Below the pieces are notes generated by a model that ran no database searches, was not told the origin of the DNA, and was given only the letters and a program-made list of their open reading frames with translations. Of a stretch of DNA of 64,000 nucleotides, positions 44,610 to 52,968 are shown piece after piece (positions within the stretch are counted from its first letter, which is position 1; each line of letters opens with the position of its first letter). Origin of the DNA: Brumimicrobium glaciale (GTDB lineage: Bacteria > Bacteroidota > Bacteroidia > Flavobacteriales_D > Crocinitomicaceae); the NCBI RefSeq assembly GCF_004152935.1, contig NZ_SETE01000004.1, forward strand, positions 415,138 to 479,137, read 5' to 3'. The translations under genes were made by a program, and so were the position numbers.

Positions 44610-45974
44610 ATGGAAAACAAAACAGATGTAATCGTTATTGGAGCAGGATTATCAGGCTTAACTGCTGCTAGAAAATTAGAAGAAGCAGGCTATTCTGTTA
44701 AGGTGATAGAAGCCAGAGAACGCGTTGGTGGAAGGAGTTTTACCCATCATTTAGCAGACGGCCAAGTTTTAGATTTGGGTGGTCAATGGATTGGACCTAC
44801 GCAAACTAAAATGTATGAATTATGCAAAGAATTGGATTTAGAGCTTTATCCAACTTATAATGAAGGAAAAATAATCTTGTATGATAATGGCAAGAAAACA
44901 TTAATGGGTTCAAACAATGGCGCATTACCAAAATTGAATGTTTTTGTTTTGTTGGGCTTAGGATTGACCATTAAAAAAGTAGAACGTTTAGTCGAACAAA
45001 TTGATCTAGATGAACCTTGGAATCACCCAAAAGCTAAAATTTGGGATGGAGAAACGTTAGATTCTTGGATAAGAAAAAACACTAAAATCAAGAAGGTTAG
45101 AGAATACTTTAACATCGTATCTGAAGTTGTTTTCTCAACAGAAGCAAGGGATATTTCATTCTTACACTTCCTTTTTTATATAAAATCGGGCAGCGGAATG
45201 GACAATCTTTTAAATATAGATGAAGGAGCTCAAAAAGAAAGAATTATCGGTGGAACACAGGAAATCAGTGTTCGATTAGCTAAAAAACTAAAAGGAGAAG
45301 TATTTTTTAATAATCCGGTTACTAGAATCGAGCAATCTGAAACAGGGATTAAGGTTTTCTCAAGAGAACAATTTTGGGAAGCAAAAAAAGTCATCGTAAC
45401 ACTACCTCCTACGCTAGCTGGACGCATAACTTATCAACCGCCACTTCCAGGAATGCGTGATCAATTAACGCAAAGAATTCCAGCTGGTTCAGTTATCAAA
45501 ATTCAAGTAATTTACAAAACACCTTTTTGGCGAAAAGAAGGATTAACTGGACAAGCCGTTAGTTTTACTGGACCAATAAAAATAGTAATGGACAACTCTC
45601 TACCGAATGATTCCAGAGGAGTTTTGGTAATGTTTATGGAAGCAAATGACGGCCGAGAAGCTTCCGAATGGTCGATTGAAAAAAGAACCCAAAAAGCCAT
45701 AGAATGTTTGGTTATTTACTTCGGACAAAAAGCAGCAGATTATTTGGAATACGTGGAAAAAAACTGGTGTGACGACGAATACACGCGCGGTTGTTATGGC
45801 GGACATTTTACCCCTGGAGTTTGGACAGGCTATGGCAAACATTTAAGAAAACCGATACAGCATATCCATTGGGCTGGCGCAGAAACCGCAACTGTTTGGA
45901 ATGGCTATATGGAAGGAGCTGTGCGTTCTGGAGAAAGAGCAGCTGCGGAGGTTGTGGAGATTCTTTGTGGTTAA
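44610..45974 (+). CDS. Flavin monoamine oxidase family protein
   Basis: A 454-residue FAD-dependent amine oxidase. The dinucleotide-binding motif GAGLSGLTAARKLEEAG is at residues about 11-27, followed by VIEARERVGGRSFT, GGQWIGPTQ and, near the end, HWAGAETATVWNGYMEGAVRSGERAA, the second FAD-contact motif. It oxidises amines or related substrates with release of hydrogen peroxide; the substrate is unknown. No signal peptide, so cytoplasmic. Confidence 0.9.
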   Translation: MENKTDVIVIGAGLSGLTAARKLEEAGYSVKVIEARERVGGRSFTHHLADGQVLDLGGQWIGPTQTKMYELCKELDLELYPTYNEGKIILYDNGKKTLMGSNNGALPKLNVFVLLGLGLTIKKVERLVEQIDLDEPWNHPKAKIWDGETLDSWIRKNTKIKKVREYFNIVSEVVFSTEARDISFLHFLFYIKSGSGMDNLLNIDEGAQKERIIGGTQEISVRLAKKLKGEVFFNNPVTRIEQSETGIKVFSREQFWEAKKVIVTLPPTLAGRITYQPPLPGMRDQLTQRIPAGSVIKIQVIYKTPFWRKEGLTGQAVSFTGPIKIVMDNSLPNDSRGVLVMFMEANDGREASEWSIEKRTQKAIECLVIYFGQKAADYLEYVEKNWCDDEYTRGCYGGHFTPGVWTGYGKHLRKPIQHIHWAGAETATVWNGYMEGAVRSGERAAAEVVEILCG

Positions 45975-46015
45975 AGTGGTTAAAGCCTCGCACCGACATT
46001 CAAGCCATTTTATTA

Positions 46016-46103
46016 CACCATCCCTCTGGGATTTTTGAACATTATTTTTACTATAACCATGGATTAAAATCCATGGCTATATTTACACCATCCCTCTGGG
46101 ATT
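46016..46103. repeat. REP-like element: two identical 18-bp hairpin units flanking a third hairpin
   Basis: CACCATCCCTCTGGGATT occurs at 46016-46033 and again at 46086-46103 (same orientation; each contains the hairpin ATCCC-tct-GGGAT). Between them is the hairpin CCATGGATT-AA-AATCCATGG (46057-46076). It resembles the outer arm (GTCCCTCTGGGAC) of the element at 30698-30890. Confidence 0.7.
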
Positions 46104-46245
46104 CTAAAAAACCAATTAATTTTCACAAGTAAAATCCAAAAAAGGCCGACAACCTTTACAGCGCCGACCTTCTATATTCTCTAATAATTTCAAACTATAT
46201 TCTAAAAAGAAGATTAAGTTAACCAAAGCAATGCTTCCTCACTCT

Positions 46246-48372
46246 CTAATTCAGTCCTCTGGCTTTTATCATTGGCTCAATAGAAGGTGCTCTTCCACTC
46301 CAATCTTTATACAAAGCGTCATAGTCAAGTGTATTTCCTACAGAAAGCACCATATCTCTAAAACGCTGACCATTTTCTCTTGTTAGTCCTCCATTGTTTT
46401 CAAACCAAACATAAGCGTCGTGGTGCAACATTTCTGTCCATAAATATGAATAGTATCCAGCTCCGTATCCTCCAGCAAAAATGTGTGAGAAATATGTTGA
46501 TCTATATCTTGGGTTAACCGCATGAACTTTATCCAAACCATATTTAGCCAATGCATCTTTCTCAAATTGATTCGCATCTTTGTCTTCAGTATCTGCTGAA
46601 ATTGTGTGCCATTCGTAATCTAAATTTGAAGCCGCTAAATTTTCTGTGATTCCATAACCTTGATTAAATGTTCCTGCAGCTTTTATTTTAGCTAATAATT
46701 CAGCTGGAATTACTTCTCCAGTTTCATAATGCAAAGCGTAATTCTTTAAGATTTCAGGATGCGTTGCCCAATTCTCATTGAACTGAGAAGGAAATTCAAC
46801 AAAATCTCTTGCTACATTTGTTCCAGATAAACTTGGATATTTTTGATTGGCAAAGAAACCATGTAAAGCATGTCCAAACTCGTGGAACATTGTTACAGCA
46901 TTGTCAAAACTCAACAAAGTTGGTTCTCCTTCTGCTGGTTTTGGATAATTACAAATGTTATAAATCACTGGTTTTGTTCCAAACAATTCGGATTGTCCAA
47001 CGAAATTACTCATCCAAGCTCCTCCTCTTTTGCTTTCTCTTGAATAGAAATCAGCGTAGAATAAACCTAATTCTTTTCCATCTTCTTCGAACAATTCATA
47101 AACCAAAACATCTTCATGATAAGTAGGAATATCAGTTCTTCTCTTGAAAGTAATTCCATATAATTTTTGAGCTGCGAAGAAAACTCCATTCTCCAAAACA
47201 GACATCATTTCAAAATAAGGTTTGATTTCTTCTTCATCTAAATCATATTTTGCTTTTCGCACCATTTCAGCATAATAATTCCAGTCCCAAGCTTCAAGAT
47301 TTCCTTCTTGACCTTTACTGTGCATCATTTCTTCAATCATCGTTGATTCCTCTTGTGCTTTTTCAATTGCAGCAGGAATCAAACCATCAAAAAATTCACG
47401 TACATTTTCTTTGTTCTGAATCATTGTCTTCTGCAAACTCCAATCTGCATAAGTTTCAAAACCAAGTAACTTCGCTTTTTCGGCTCTAGCTTTTGCAATA
47501 TCCACTAATATAGTTTTGGTGTCATTCTTAGAACCATCTGCTCTCTTCCAAGCATTTTCGAATACTTGCTTGCGCGTTGCTCTAGTTTCTAAAGAAACCA
47601 AAGTTGGCTGTTGAGTAGTGTTTTGAATTGGAATTTTATAAGCTCCATCTTCCGTTTTAATTGAACGCAAAGAGGATTCACTCATTCCTTTTAGTTTTTC
47701 TTTATCCTTTATAATCAAAGCACCTTCATTGGTGGCAGCTAAAAGAACTTTTCCAAATTCAGCAGAAAGAGAAGCTAATTTTGAGTTGATAGCTTTCAAT
47801 TTATCTTTCGCTTCACCTTCTAATTCAGCTCCTGCAATGACAAAATCTTTGTAATATTCGTCCAGTAATTTAGCCGACTCTGCATCAAGTGATAATTCCT
47901 CTTTTTTATCATGCAAAGTTTTAATGCGTTTGAATAAATCGGCATTCAAATAAATTTCATCATTTAACTCCGAAAATTTAGGCGCTAAATATTGATTCAA
48001 ATCTTGTAAAGTGTCATTTGTATGTGCTCCTGTTAAAGCATAAAAAACGTTTGTTGCTCTACTTAATTGTTGACCACTTTTCTCTAATGCAACAATTGTA
48101 TTATCAAAAGTAGGATGCTCTTTTTGATTAATTATAGCATTGATATTCTCTCTTTTTAAGCGAATCCCTTCAAAAATAGCTGGTTCAAAATGCTTATTTT
48201 TAATATTCGCGAAGTCAGGAGCAAAATATGGCAAAGTACTAATCTTTACTAACGGATTATCTGCTAAATTTTCTTTCATTGTCTTTTTTGGTGCTGTTGC
48301 TTCGTCCTTATCGGCGCAATTAGTTAAGCTTATGGCCGCTAAAGCAAACAGGATTAAACTTGATTTTTTCAT
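46246..48372 (-). CDS. M3 family metallopeptidase (peptidyl-dipeptidase-like lipoprotein)
   Basis: A 708-residue thermolysin-like peptidase of family M3. The lipoprotein signal MKKSSLILFALAAISLTNC gives lipidated Cys19. The zinc motif is FHEFGHALHG near residue 495, with the third ligand Glu in the downstream FVEFPSQFNENWA. The C-terminal region SHIFAGGYGAGYYSYLWTEM is the substrate-gripping segment of Dcp/oligopeptidase A. It removes dipeptides or cuts short peptides, on the periplasmic side given the lipoprotein signal. Length is close to Dcp. Confidence 0.93.
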   Translation of the reverse strand: MKKSSLILFALAAISLTNCADKDEATAPKKTMKENLADNPLVKISTLPYFAPDFANIKNKHFEPAIFEGIRLKRENINAIINQKEHPTFDNTIVALEKSGQQLSRATNVFYALTGAHTNDTLQDLNQYLAPKFSELNDEIYLNADLFKRIKTLHDKKEELSLDAESAKLLDEYYKDFVIAGAELEGEAKDKLKAINSKLASLSAEFGKVLLAATNEGALIIKDKEKLKGMSESSLRSIKTEDGAYKIPIQNTTQQPTLVSLETRATRKQVFENAWKRADGSKNDTKTILVDIAKARAEKAKLLGFETYADWSLQKTMIQNKENVREFFDGLIPAAIEKAQEESTMIEEMMHSKGQEGNLEAWDWNYYAEMVRKAKYDLDEEEIKPYFEMMSVLENGVFFAAQKLYGITFKRRTDIPTYHEDVLVYELFEEDGKELGLFYADFYSRESKRGGAWMSNFVGQSELFGTKPVIYNICNYPKPAEGEPTLLSFDNAVTMFHEFGHALHGFFANQKYPSLSGTNVARDFVEFPSQFNENWATHPEILKNYALHYETGEVIPAELLAKIKAAGTFNQGYGITENLAASNLDYEWHTISADTEDKDANQFEKDALAKYGLDKVHAVNPRYRSTYFSHIFAGGYGAGYYSYLWTEMLHHDAYVWFENNGGLTRENGQRFRDMVLSVGNTLDYDALYKDWSGRAPSIEPMIKARGLN

Positions 48373-48537
48373 TTAATTGAGCTTTTAGTATTTTTACTTT
48401 TGATAAAGATAATAGAAAGAATGGTGGTGAGCAAATTGTCCTTATTATGAATTTAGTTTTACGGAAATTTATACTTTCTGAACTCAATTAATAGCAATTT
48501 AATTACCTTGCTCAGTCTTTACTTAAAGTCTTTTCCT

Positions 48538-49131
48538 ATGAATAAATTACTGTTAATTTTCTTCTTATTTATAATTCTCAACGCGTGTCAAACACAAGAA
48601 AAAGTGAAAGACCATGAAACTTACACCTATCTACAAGTCTGTTTCGAAGATTATTATCTCAACTACGATGTTGAAATAACGCCTTTGCTGGATGAATTCG
48701 AAGTTTTGCTTTTAAAAGAAGGTCATATCACCGATACCACTGGTGAAGCTTACAAAAACTTATTCGACAGTTTGGCGGTCAATGATTACTTTAAGCCACC
48801 TTTGAAAAAAGAAGATTTCAATAACACAGTTTTATATAAAAACCCATCGAATATTATTGAATGCGCGGAAACTCTATTTTCGGTAGATTCAATTCAAATA
48901 GTAAAGACAAACTTTTCTAAAATTGCGAGTAAAATCAATCACGAAATCGAAAAAGGTGAAGACATTTCTATTCATTATTTCTTCGATTTGTACAAACGTG
49001 AACTTACTGATGATGAAATAAGAGCGCCTTATATAAAGCAATCTGTTTTACTTTTGTTATATCGATGGTATTTTAAGAGTAAATATGATCGAGATATGAA
49101 AATTGAGGACACTCAAGGTTCAAAGAAATAA
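48538..49131 (+). CDS. Lipoprotein of unknown function
   Basis: A 197-residue lipoprotein: NKLLLIFFLFIILNAC places the lipidated Cys at residue 17. The start at 48538 is chosen because the signal peptide begins there, not at the upstream 48508. The mature part is helical and charged, containing YLQVCFEDYYLNYDVEI and ending DRDMKIEDTQGSKK. No family recognised. Confidence 0.72.
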   Translation: MNKLLLIFFLFIILNACQTQEKVKDHETYTYLQVCFEDYYLNYDVEITPLLDEFEVLLLKEGHITDTTGEAYKNLFDSLAVNDYFKPPLKKEDFNNTVLYKNPSNIIECAETLFSVDSIQIVKTNFSKIASKINHEIEKGEDISIHYFFDLYKRELTDDEIRAPYIKQSVLLLLYRWYFKSKYDRDMKIEDTQGSKK

Positions 49132-49180
49132 AAAGACACGTCAATATATTCTAGAATCACGCTAATTGGATTCAAAAATG

Positions 49181-49188
49181 TATCTTTG
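49181..49188 (+). promoter_or_regulatory. Bacteroidota -7 box (TATCTTTG)
   Basis: TATCTTTG matches TAnnTTTG and lies 17 bp before the start codon at 49206. A -33 element is not clear. Confidence 0.5.
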
Positions 49189-49205
49189 TTGAAAATTATT
49201 CAATT

Positions 49206-50180
49206 ATGAGACTCGCTCAAATAGCCAGAAAATTAAAAGTAAAGACTTCTGAAGTTGTTGCTTTTGTTAATCAAAAATTTGAAGATCAAATTGTACATGC
49301 TCCAAACACAAAAATTCCTGATGCTTATGTAAATGACATCATTGAGCACTTTACAGTTGAATCTGAAATAGAAAGCGAGGTAGAAATTTCTCCAGAACCT
49401 ACTCTAATTCAAGAACAGAAAGAAGAAATTCAAGAAGTTAAGGGTGTTGATGTAGAAACGACAAAGGAAATTGTTTCTGATAATAATGATGAACAAGCTG
49501 AAGAAATTGATTCTGACATTAATACGGAAAATTCAGAAAAGGCAGAAGATTCGGAAGAAATTGAAGAATTAAATATTGAAGATGGAGTAATCAAAGCTCC
49601 AAAAGCTGAAGTCAAAGGAATTAAAGTTGTTGGTAAAATTGAATTACCTGGCGACAAAATTGAAGAAACTGAATCGGAAATTGAATCAGAAGAAGTAACA
49701 GATCTTGAATCAGAGGAAACTGTTGAAGAGAGCGCTGACATTAATTTGAGTGAAGTTGAACAGCAGGCTGATGTTGATACTGAAAAACTTGAAGAATCTA
49801 CCACAGAAAAAGTAGGTTTAGAAACCTCTATTAAAGAGGAAAAACAAGTTGAGCCAGAAAAAAAACAAATTAAAAAGAAGGTTCAAGAACCTAAGAAAAG
49901 CAATAAAAATAGAAAATCGCTTACTTATGAAGAGGAACGTAATCTATCTCAAAAAGAGTACAGAGACGAGCTTCAGAAGCAGAAAGCAGTTGATAAAAAG
50001 AAAAAGAAAGCCAACTATGATCGCATGATTCAAGAGCGTTCAGTTAAAAATACACCGAAGAAATCTAAAAGTAAGAAAGACGTTAAGGAAACTCCAAAAC
50101 CTGCTTCGAAAAAAGCAGTTGAACAAAAGGAGGAGCCAAAAACGCTTTGGGGTAAATTTATTCGTTGGCTTAATAACTAA
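49206..50180 (+). CDS. IF2N-like N-terminal domain with long acidic and basic low-complexity tail
   Basis: A 324-residue cytoplasmic protein. Residues 1-50 (MRLAQIARKLKVKTSEVVAF, then NQKFEDQIVHAPNTKIPDAY) resemble the small N-terminal IF2-N domain of translation factor IF2. Residues about 52-215 are strongly acidic and rich in Glu, Ser, Asp; residues about 215-310 are strongly basic and rich in Lys. It ends LWGKFIRWLNN, a short amphipathic segment. Charge segregation like this suggests a disordered scaffold or nucleic-acid-binding protein. It is 2 bp from the DUF4268 gene. Confidence 0.7.
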   Translation: MRLAQIARKLKVKTSEVVAFVNQKFEDQIVHAPNTKIPDAYVNDIIEHFTVESEIESEVEISPEPTLIQEQKEEIQEVKGVDVETTKEIVSDNNDEQAEEIDSDINTENSEKAEDSEEIEELNIEDGVIKAPKAEVKGIKVVGKIELPGDKIEETESEIESEEVTDLESEETVEESADINLSEVEQQADVDTEKLEESTTEKVGLETSIKEEKQVEPEKKQIKKKVQEPKKSNKNRKSLTYEEERNLSQKEYRDELQKQKAVDKKKKKANYDRMIQERSVKNTPKKSKSKKDVKETPKPASKKAVEQKEEPKTLWGKFIRWLNN

Positions 50181-50182
50181 TT

Positions 50183-50647
50183 ATGTTTTCAAAAGAAGAA
50201 CAAAAATCATTAAACGCAGCATTTTGGACAAGGTTCAAAGAACAAGCTGGAGTAAATAAAAGCGCAAACGGAAAACGCGTAAATTGGGTAAACTACCCTA
50301 CGCACCTCAAACAGTTGTATGTAAGATTACATGCTGATACAGAAATTGCGAAATTATCAATCGACATTCAAGCCAAAAATGAAGGAGTTCGTTTGATAAT
50401 TTGGGAACAAATGACAGAACTCAGAAAAGTAATGGAAGCAGAAATGATTACTCCAGGACTTTGGGAAGAAACTTCTCAAAATATTGCTGGACAAACAATC
50501 TCAAGAATTTCATGGACTTTGGAAGACGTAAATATGTACGTGAAAGAAGACCAAGACAAGATTTTCGGTTTCTTTATTCCTTTACTGGTAGGCTTCGATA
50601 AATTCTATACGACTTACGACGAAGTTTTGATTGGACTGGTAAGGTAA
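50183..50647 (+). CDS. DUF4268 family protein
   Basis: A 154-residue protein that fits DUF4268: KSLNAAFWTRFKEQAG at the start, then GKRVNWVNYPTHLKQLYVRL, WEQMTELRKVMEAEM and KIFGFFIPLLVGFDKFY. The DUF4268 domain is often found with nuclease-like domains in defence-related proteins but occurs alone here. It follows the IF2N-like gene with 2 bp between, so the two form an operon. Function unknown. Confidence 0.8.
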   Translation: MFSKEEQKSLNAAFWTRFKEQAGVNKSANGKRVNWVNYPTHLKQLYVRLHADTEIAKLSIDIQAKNEGVRLIIWEQMTELRKVMEAEMITPGLWEETSQNIAGQTISRISWTLEDVNMYVKEDQDKIFGFFIPLLVGFDKFYTTYDEVLIGLVR

Positions 50648-50696
50648 ATAATTACGAATTATTTAATTACGAATTACGAATTATTAAAAAATTATA

Positions 50697-50744
50697 ATTT
50701 TGTAAGCTAGTGCGAGATTGTTTCTCGTAGTCTTACAAAATTTT
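50697..50744 (+). terminator. Long hairpin, probable terminator
   Basis: ATTTTGTAAG pairs with CTTACAAAAT, and inside it CGAGA pairs with TCTCG, giving a long two-part stem followed by TTTA. It lies 50 bp after the DUF4268 stop. Confidence 0.6.
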
Positions 50745-50843
50745 ATTTTTTAGCTTAAAAGTATCTAAAACCAACAAATTCTTAGAAAATTAGGGCTTTA
50801 ATCGTCTATTTCGATTATTTTTAACGCACAATAATTTCAAACT

Positions 50844-52487
50844 ATGGCGATTTCAAAAAAAGAACTAGATTTCAACAAGAATGAAGATGCAATGCGTCTT
50901 AAGATATCCCAACTAGAGCGTGAGCTGGCAAAGGTTTACGAAGGTGGTGGAAAAGCAAAAATAGAAAAACATCATAAAAAAGGAAAGCTTACAGCACGTG
51001 AGCGAATTGATTTATTGCTTGACAAAGACACTTACCGTTTCGAAGTAGGTGCATTTGCAGGGAAAGACATGTACAAAGAACATGGCGGTTGTCCTGCGGG
51101 AGGAGTTGTCATAAAAATCGGATACGTTTCTGGAAAACAATGTATAGTTGTTGCCAATGATGCTACAGTAAAAGCTGGAGCTTGGTTTCCAATCACTGGA
51201 AAGAAAAATTTAAGAGCGCAAGAAATTGCAATGGAAAACAATCTTCCAATTATATATTTAGTCGATTCAGCAGGAGTTTATCTTCCAATGCAAGATGAGA
51301 TTTTTCCAGATAAAGAACATTTCGGTCGTATTTTTAGAAATAATGCCGTTATGAGTTCAATGGGAATTACACAAATCGCTGCCGTAATGGGAAGCTGTGT
51401 TGCCGGAGGAGCTTATTTACCTATCATGTCTGACGAAAGTTTAATCGTTAACAAAACAGGAACAATTTTCTTGGCTGGTTCTTATTTGGTAAAAGCCGCA
51501 ATTGGTGAAAGTATCGACAATGAAACTTTAGGTGGAGCAACTACGCACACTGAAATTTCAGGAGTTTGTGATTACAAATCTGAAAATGATGAAGAATGCT
51601 TAAAAACCATTCGTGAATTAATTAGTCAAATCGGTGCACCACAATCTGCTGGATTTGATAAAAAAGAAGCTGTATTACCAAAGAAGGATTTAAAAGATAT
51701 TTACGGTATTCTGCCAAAAGAAAGAACTAAACCTTATGACGTTCGTGAAGTAATCGAATGCATTGTGGATGATTCAAAATATACTGAATACAAAGAGGAT
51801 TACGGAAAAACAATCGTTACTGCTTATGCAAGAATCGATGGTTGGAGCGTAGGAATTGTTGCTAATCAACGTCTATTAGTGAAAAACGGAAAAGGCGAAA
51901 TGCAATTTGGTGGAGTTATTTACTCAGATTCTGCAGATAAAGCAGCCCGATTCATAATGAATTGTAATCAGAAAAACATTCCACTTGTCTTCTTACAAGA
52001 TGTTTCTGGATTCATGGTAGGTTCAAAAAGTGAACAAGGTGGAATCATTAAAGACGGAGCGAAAATGGTGAGTGCAATGGCAAACTCAGTTGTGCCTAAA
52101 TTTACTGTCGTGATGGGGAATTCCTACGGAGCGGGAAACTACGCAATGTGCGGAAAAGCTTACGATCCAAGATTAATGTTGGCTTGGCCTACTGCCGAAT
52201 TAGCGGTAATGAGTGGCGCTTCAGCTGCTAAAACATTAATGCAGATTGAAATGGCTTCTTTAAAATCTAGAGGAGAAGAAATTTCGAAAGAGAAAGAACA
52301 AGAAATGTATGACGCTATTAAAAACCGTTACGACGAACAAATTAGTCCATACTATGCAGCTTCTCGAATTTGGGTAGATGCTATTATCGATCCTGCTGAA
52401 ACACGAAATATTATTGCTTTAGGAATTGAAGCTGCAAATTTAAAACCAGCAGAAAAACCATATAACGTAGGCGTAATACAAACATAA
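50844..52487 (+). CDS. Acyl-CoA carboxylase carboxyltransferase (beta) subunit
   Basis: A 547-residue biotin-dependent carboxyltransferase subunit (PccB/MccB-like). GKLTARERIDLLLDK is the family's N-terminal signature, followed by two crotonase-like halves: GSCVAGGAYLPIMSDE in the first, and the second with FLQDVSGFMVGSK and GNSYGAGNYAMCGKAYDP. It transfers CO2 from biotin to an acyl-CoA such as propionyl- or methylcrotonyl-CoA. No biotin carboxylase or biotin carrier gene is adjacent. The GNAT gene follows 6 bp later. Confidence 0.9.
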   Translation: MAISKKELDFNKNEDAMRLKISQLERELAKVYEGGGKAKIEKHHKKGKLTARERIDLLLDKDTYRFEVGAFAGKDMYKEHGGCPAGGVVIKIGYVSGKQCIVVANDATVKAGAWFPITGKKNLRAQEIAMENNLPIIYLVDSAGVYLPMQDEIFPDKEHFGRIFRNNAVMSSMGITQIAAVMGSCVAGGAYLPIMSDESLIVNKTGTIFLAGSYLVKAAIGESIDNETLGGATTHTEISGVCDYKSENDEECLKTIRELISQIGAPQSAGFDKKEAVLPKKDLKDIYGILPKERTKPYDVREVIECIVDDSKYTEYKEDYGKTIVTAYARIDGWSVGIVANQRLLVKNGKGEMQFGGVIYSDSADKAARFIMNCNQKNIPLVFLQDVSGFMVGSKSEQGGIIKDGAKMVSAMANSVVPKFTVVMGNSYGAGNYAMCGKAYDPRLMLAWPTAELAVMSGASAAKTLMQIEMASLKSRGEEISKEKEQEMYDAIKNRYDEQISPYYAASRIWVDAIIDPAETRNIIALGIEAANLKPAEKPYNVGVIQT

Positions 52488-52493
52488 AAATCA

Positions 52494-52955
52494 ATGAATA
52501 TGCTGAATTGGCAATTTAAACATTACAATGACCTTTCCTTAAATGAGTTCCATGACATTCTCGCATTGAGAATAAAAGTTTTTGTGGTGGAACAAAATTG
52601 TCCTTATCAAGAATTGGATGGAAAAGATAAAAAATGTTACCATCTAATTTGTAGAAACGGTAAAGGAGATTTGGTTGGAACAATGCGAATTTTACCTCAA
52701 GGTGTTGCTTATAATGACATCGGATTGGGTAGAGTTGTATTGGCTAAAGAAGAAAGAGGCGAAAAAGAAGGTCATCAAATGATTGAAGAAGCGCTTGCTT
52801 TTTGCAGGGATGAATTTGGAGATGTTCCCGTTTATCTTTCTGGTCAAAAACACCTTGAAGCATTTTACAATAAACATAAGTTTAAATCTACAGGAAAAGA
52901 ATACTTAGAAGATGGAATTCCTCATGTAGAAATGTGTTTAAAAATTAATAATTAA
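52494..52955 (+). CDS. GNAT family N-acetyltransferase (ElaA-like)
   Basis: A 153-residue ElaA-type GNAT protein. The N-terminal LRIKVFVVEQNCPYQELDGKD is the ElaA signature, and IGLGRVVLAKEERGEKEGHQ is the acetyl-CoA-binding loop. A second Met two codons on (52500) is a possible start. Target unknown. It follows the carboxylase gene by 6 bp, probably in the same transcript. Confidence 0.87.
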   Translation: MNMLNWQFKHYNDLSLNEFHDILALRIKVFVVEQNCPYQELDGKDKKCYHLICRNGKGDLVGTMRILPQGVAYNDIGLGRVVLAKEERGEKEGHQMIEEALAFCRDEFGDVPVYLSGQKHLEAFYNKHKFKSTGKEYLEDGIPHVEMCLKINN

Positions 52956-52968
52956 GAAAATAAACCAA

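Noticed and set aside
46130..46175. Possible hairpin AAGGCCGAC / GCCGACCTT
   Set aside because: Arms match at only 7 of 9 positions and no T-run follows.
49430..49804. 124-codon Ser-rich open frame on the minus strand
   Set aside because: Antisense of the acidic Glu/Ser-rich stretch; such low-complexity sequence gives long antisense open frames.
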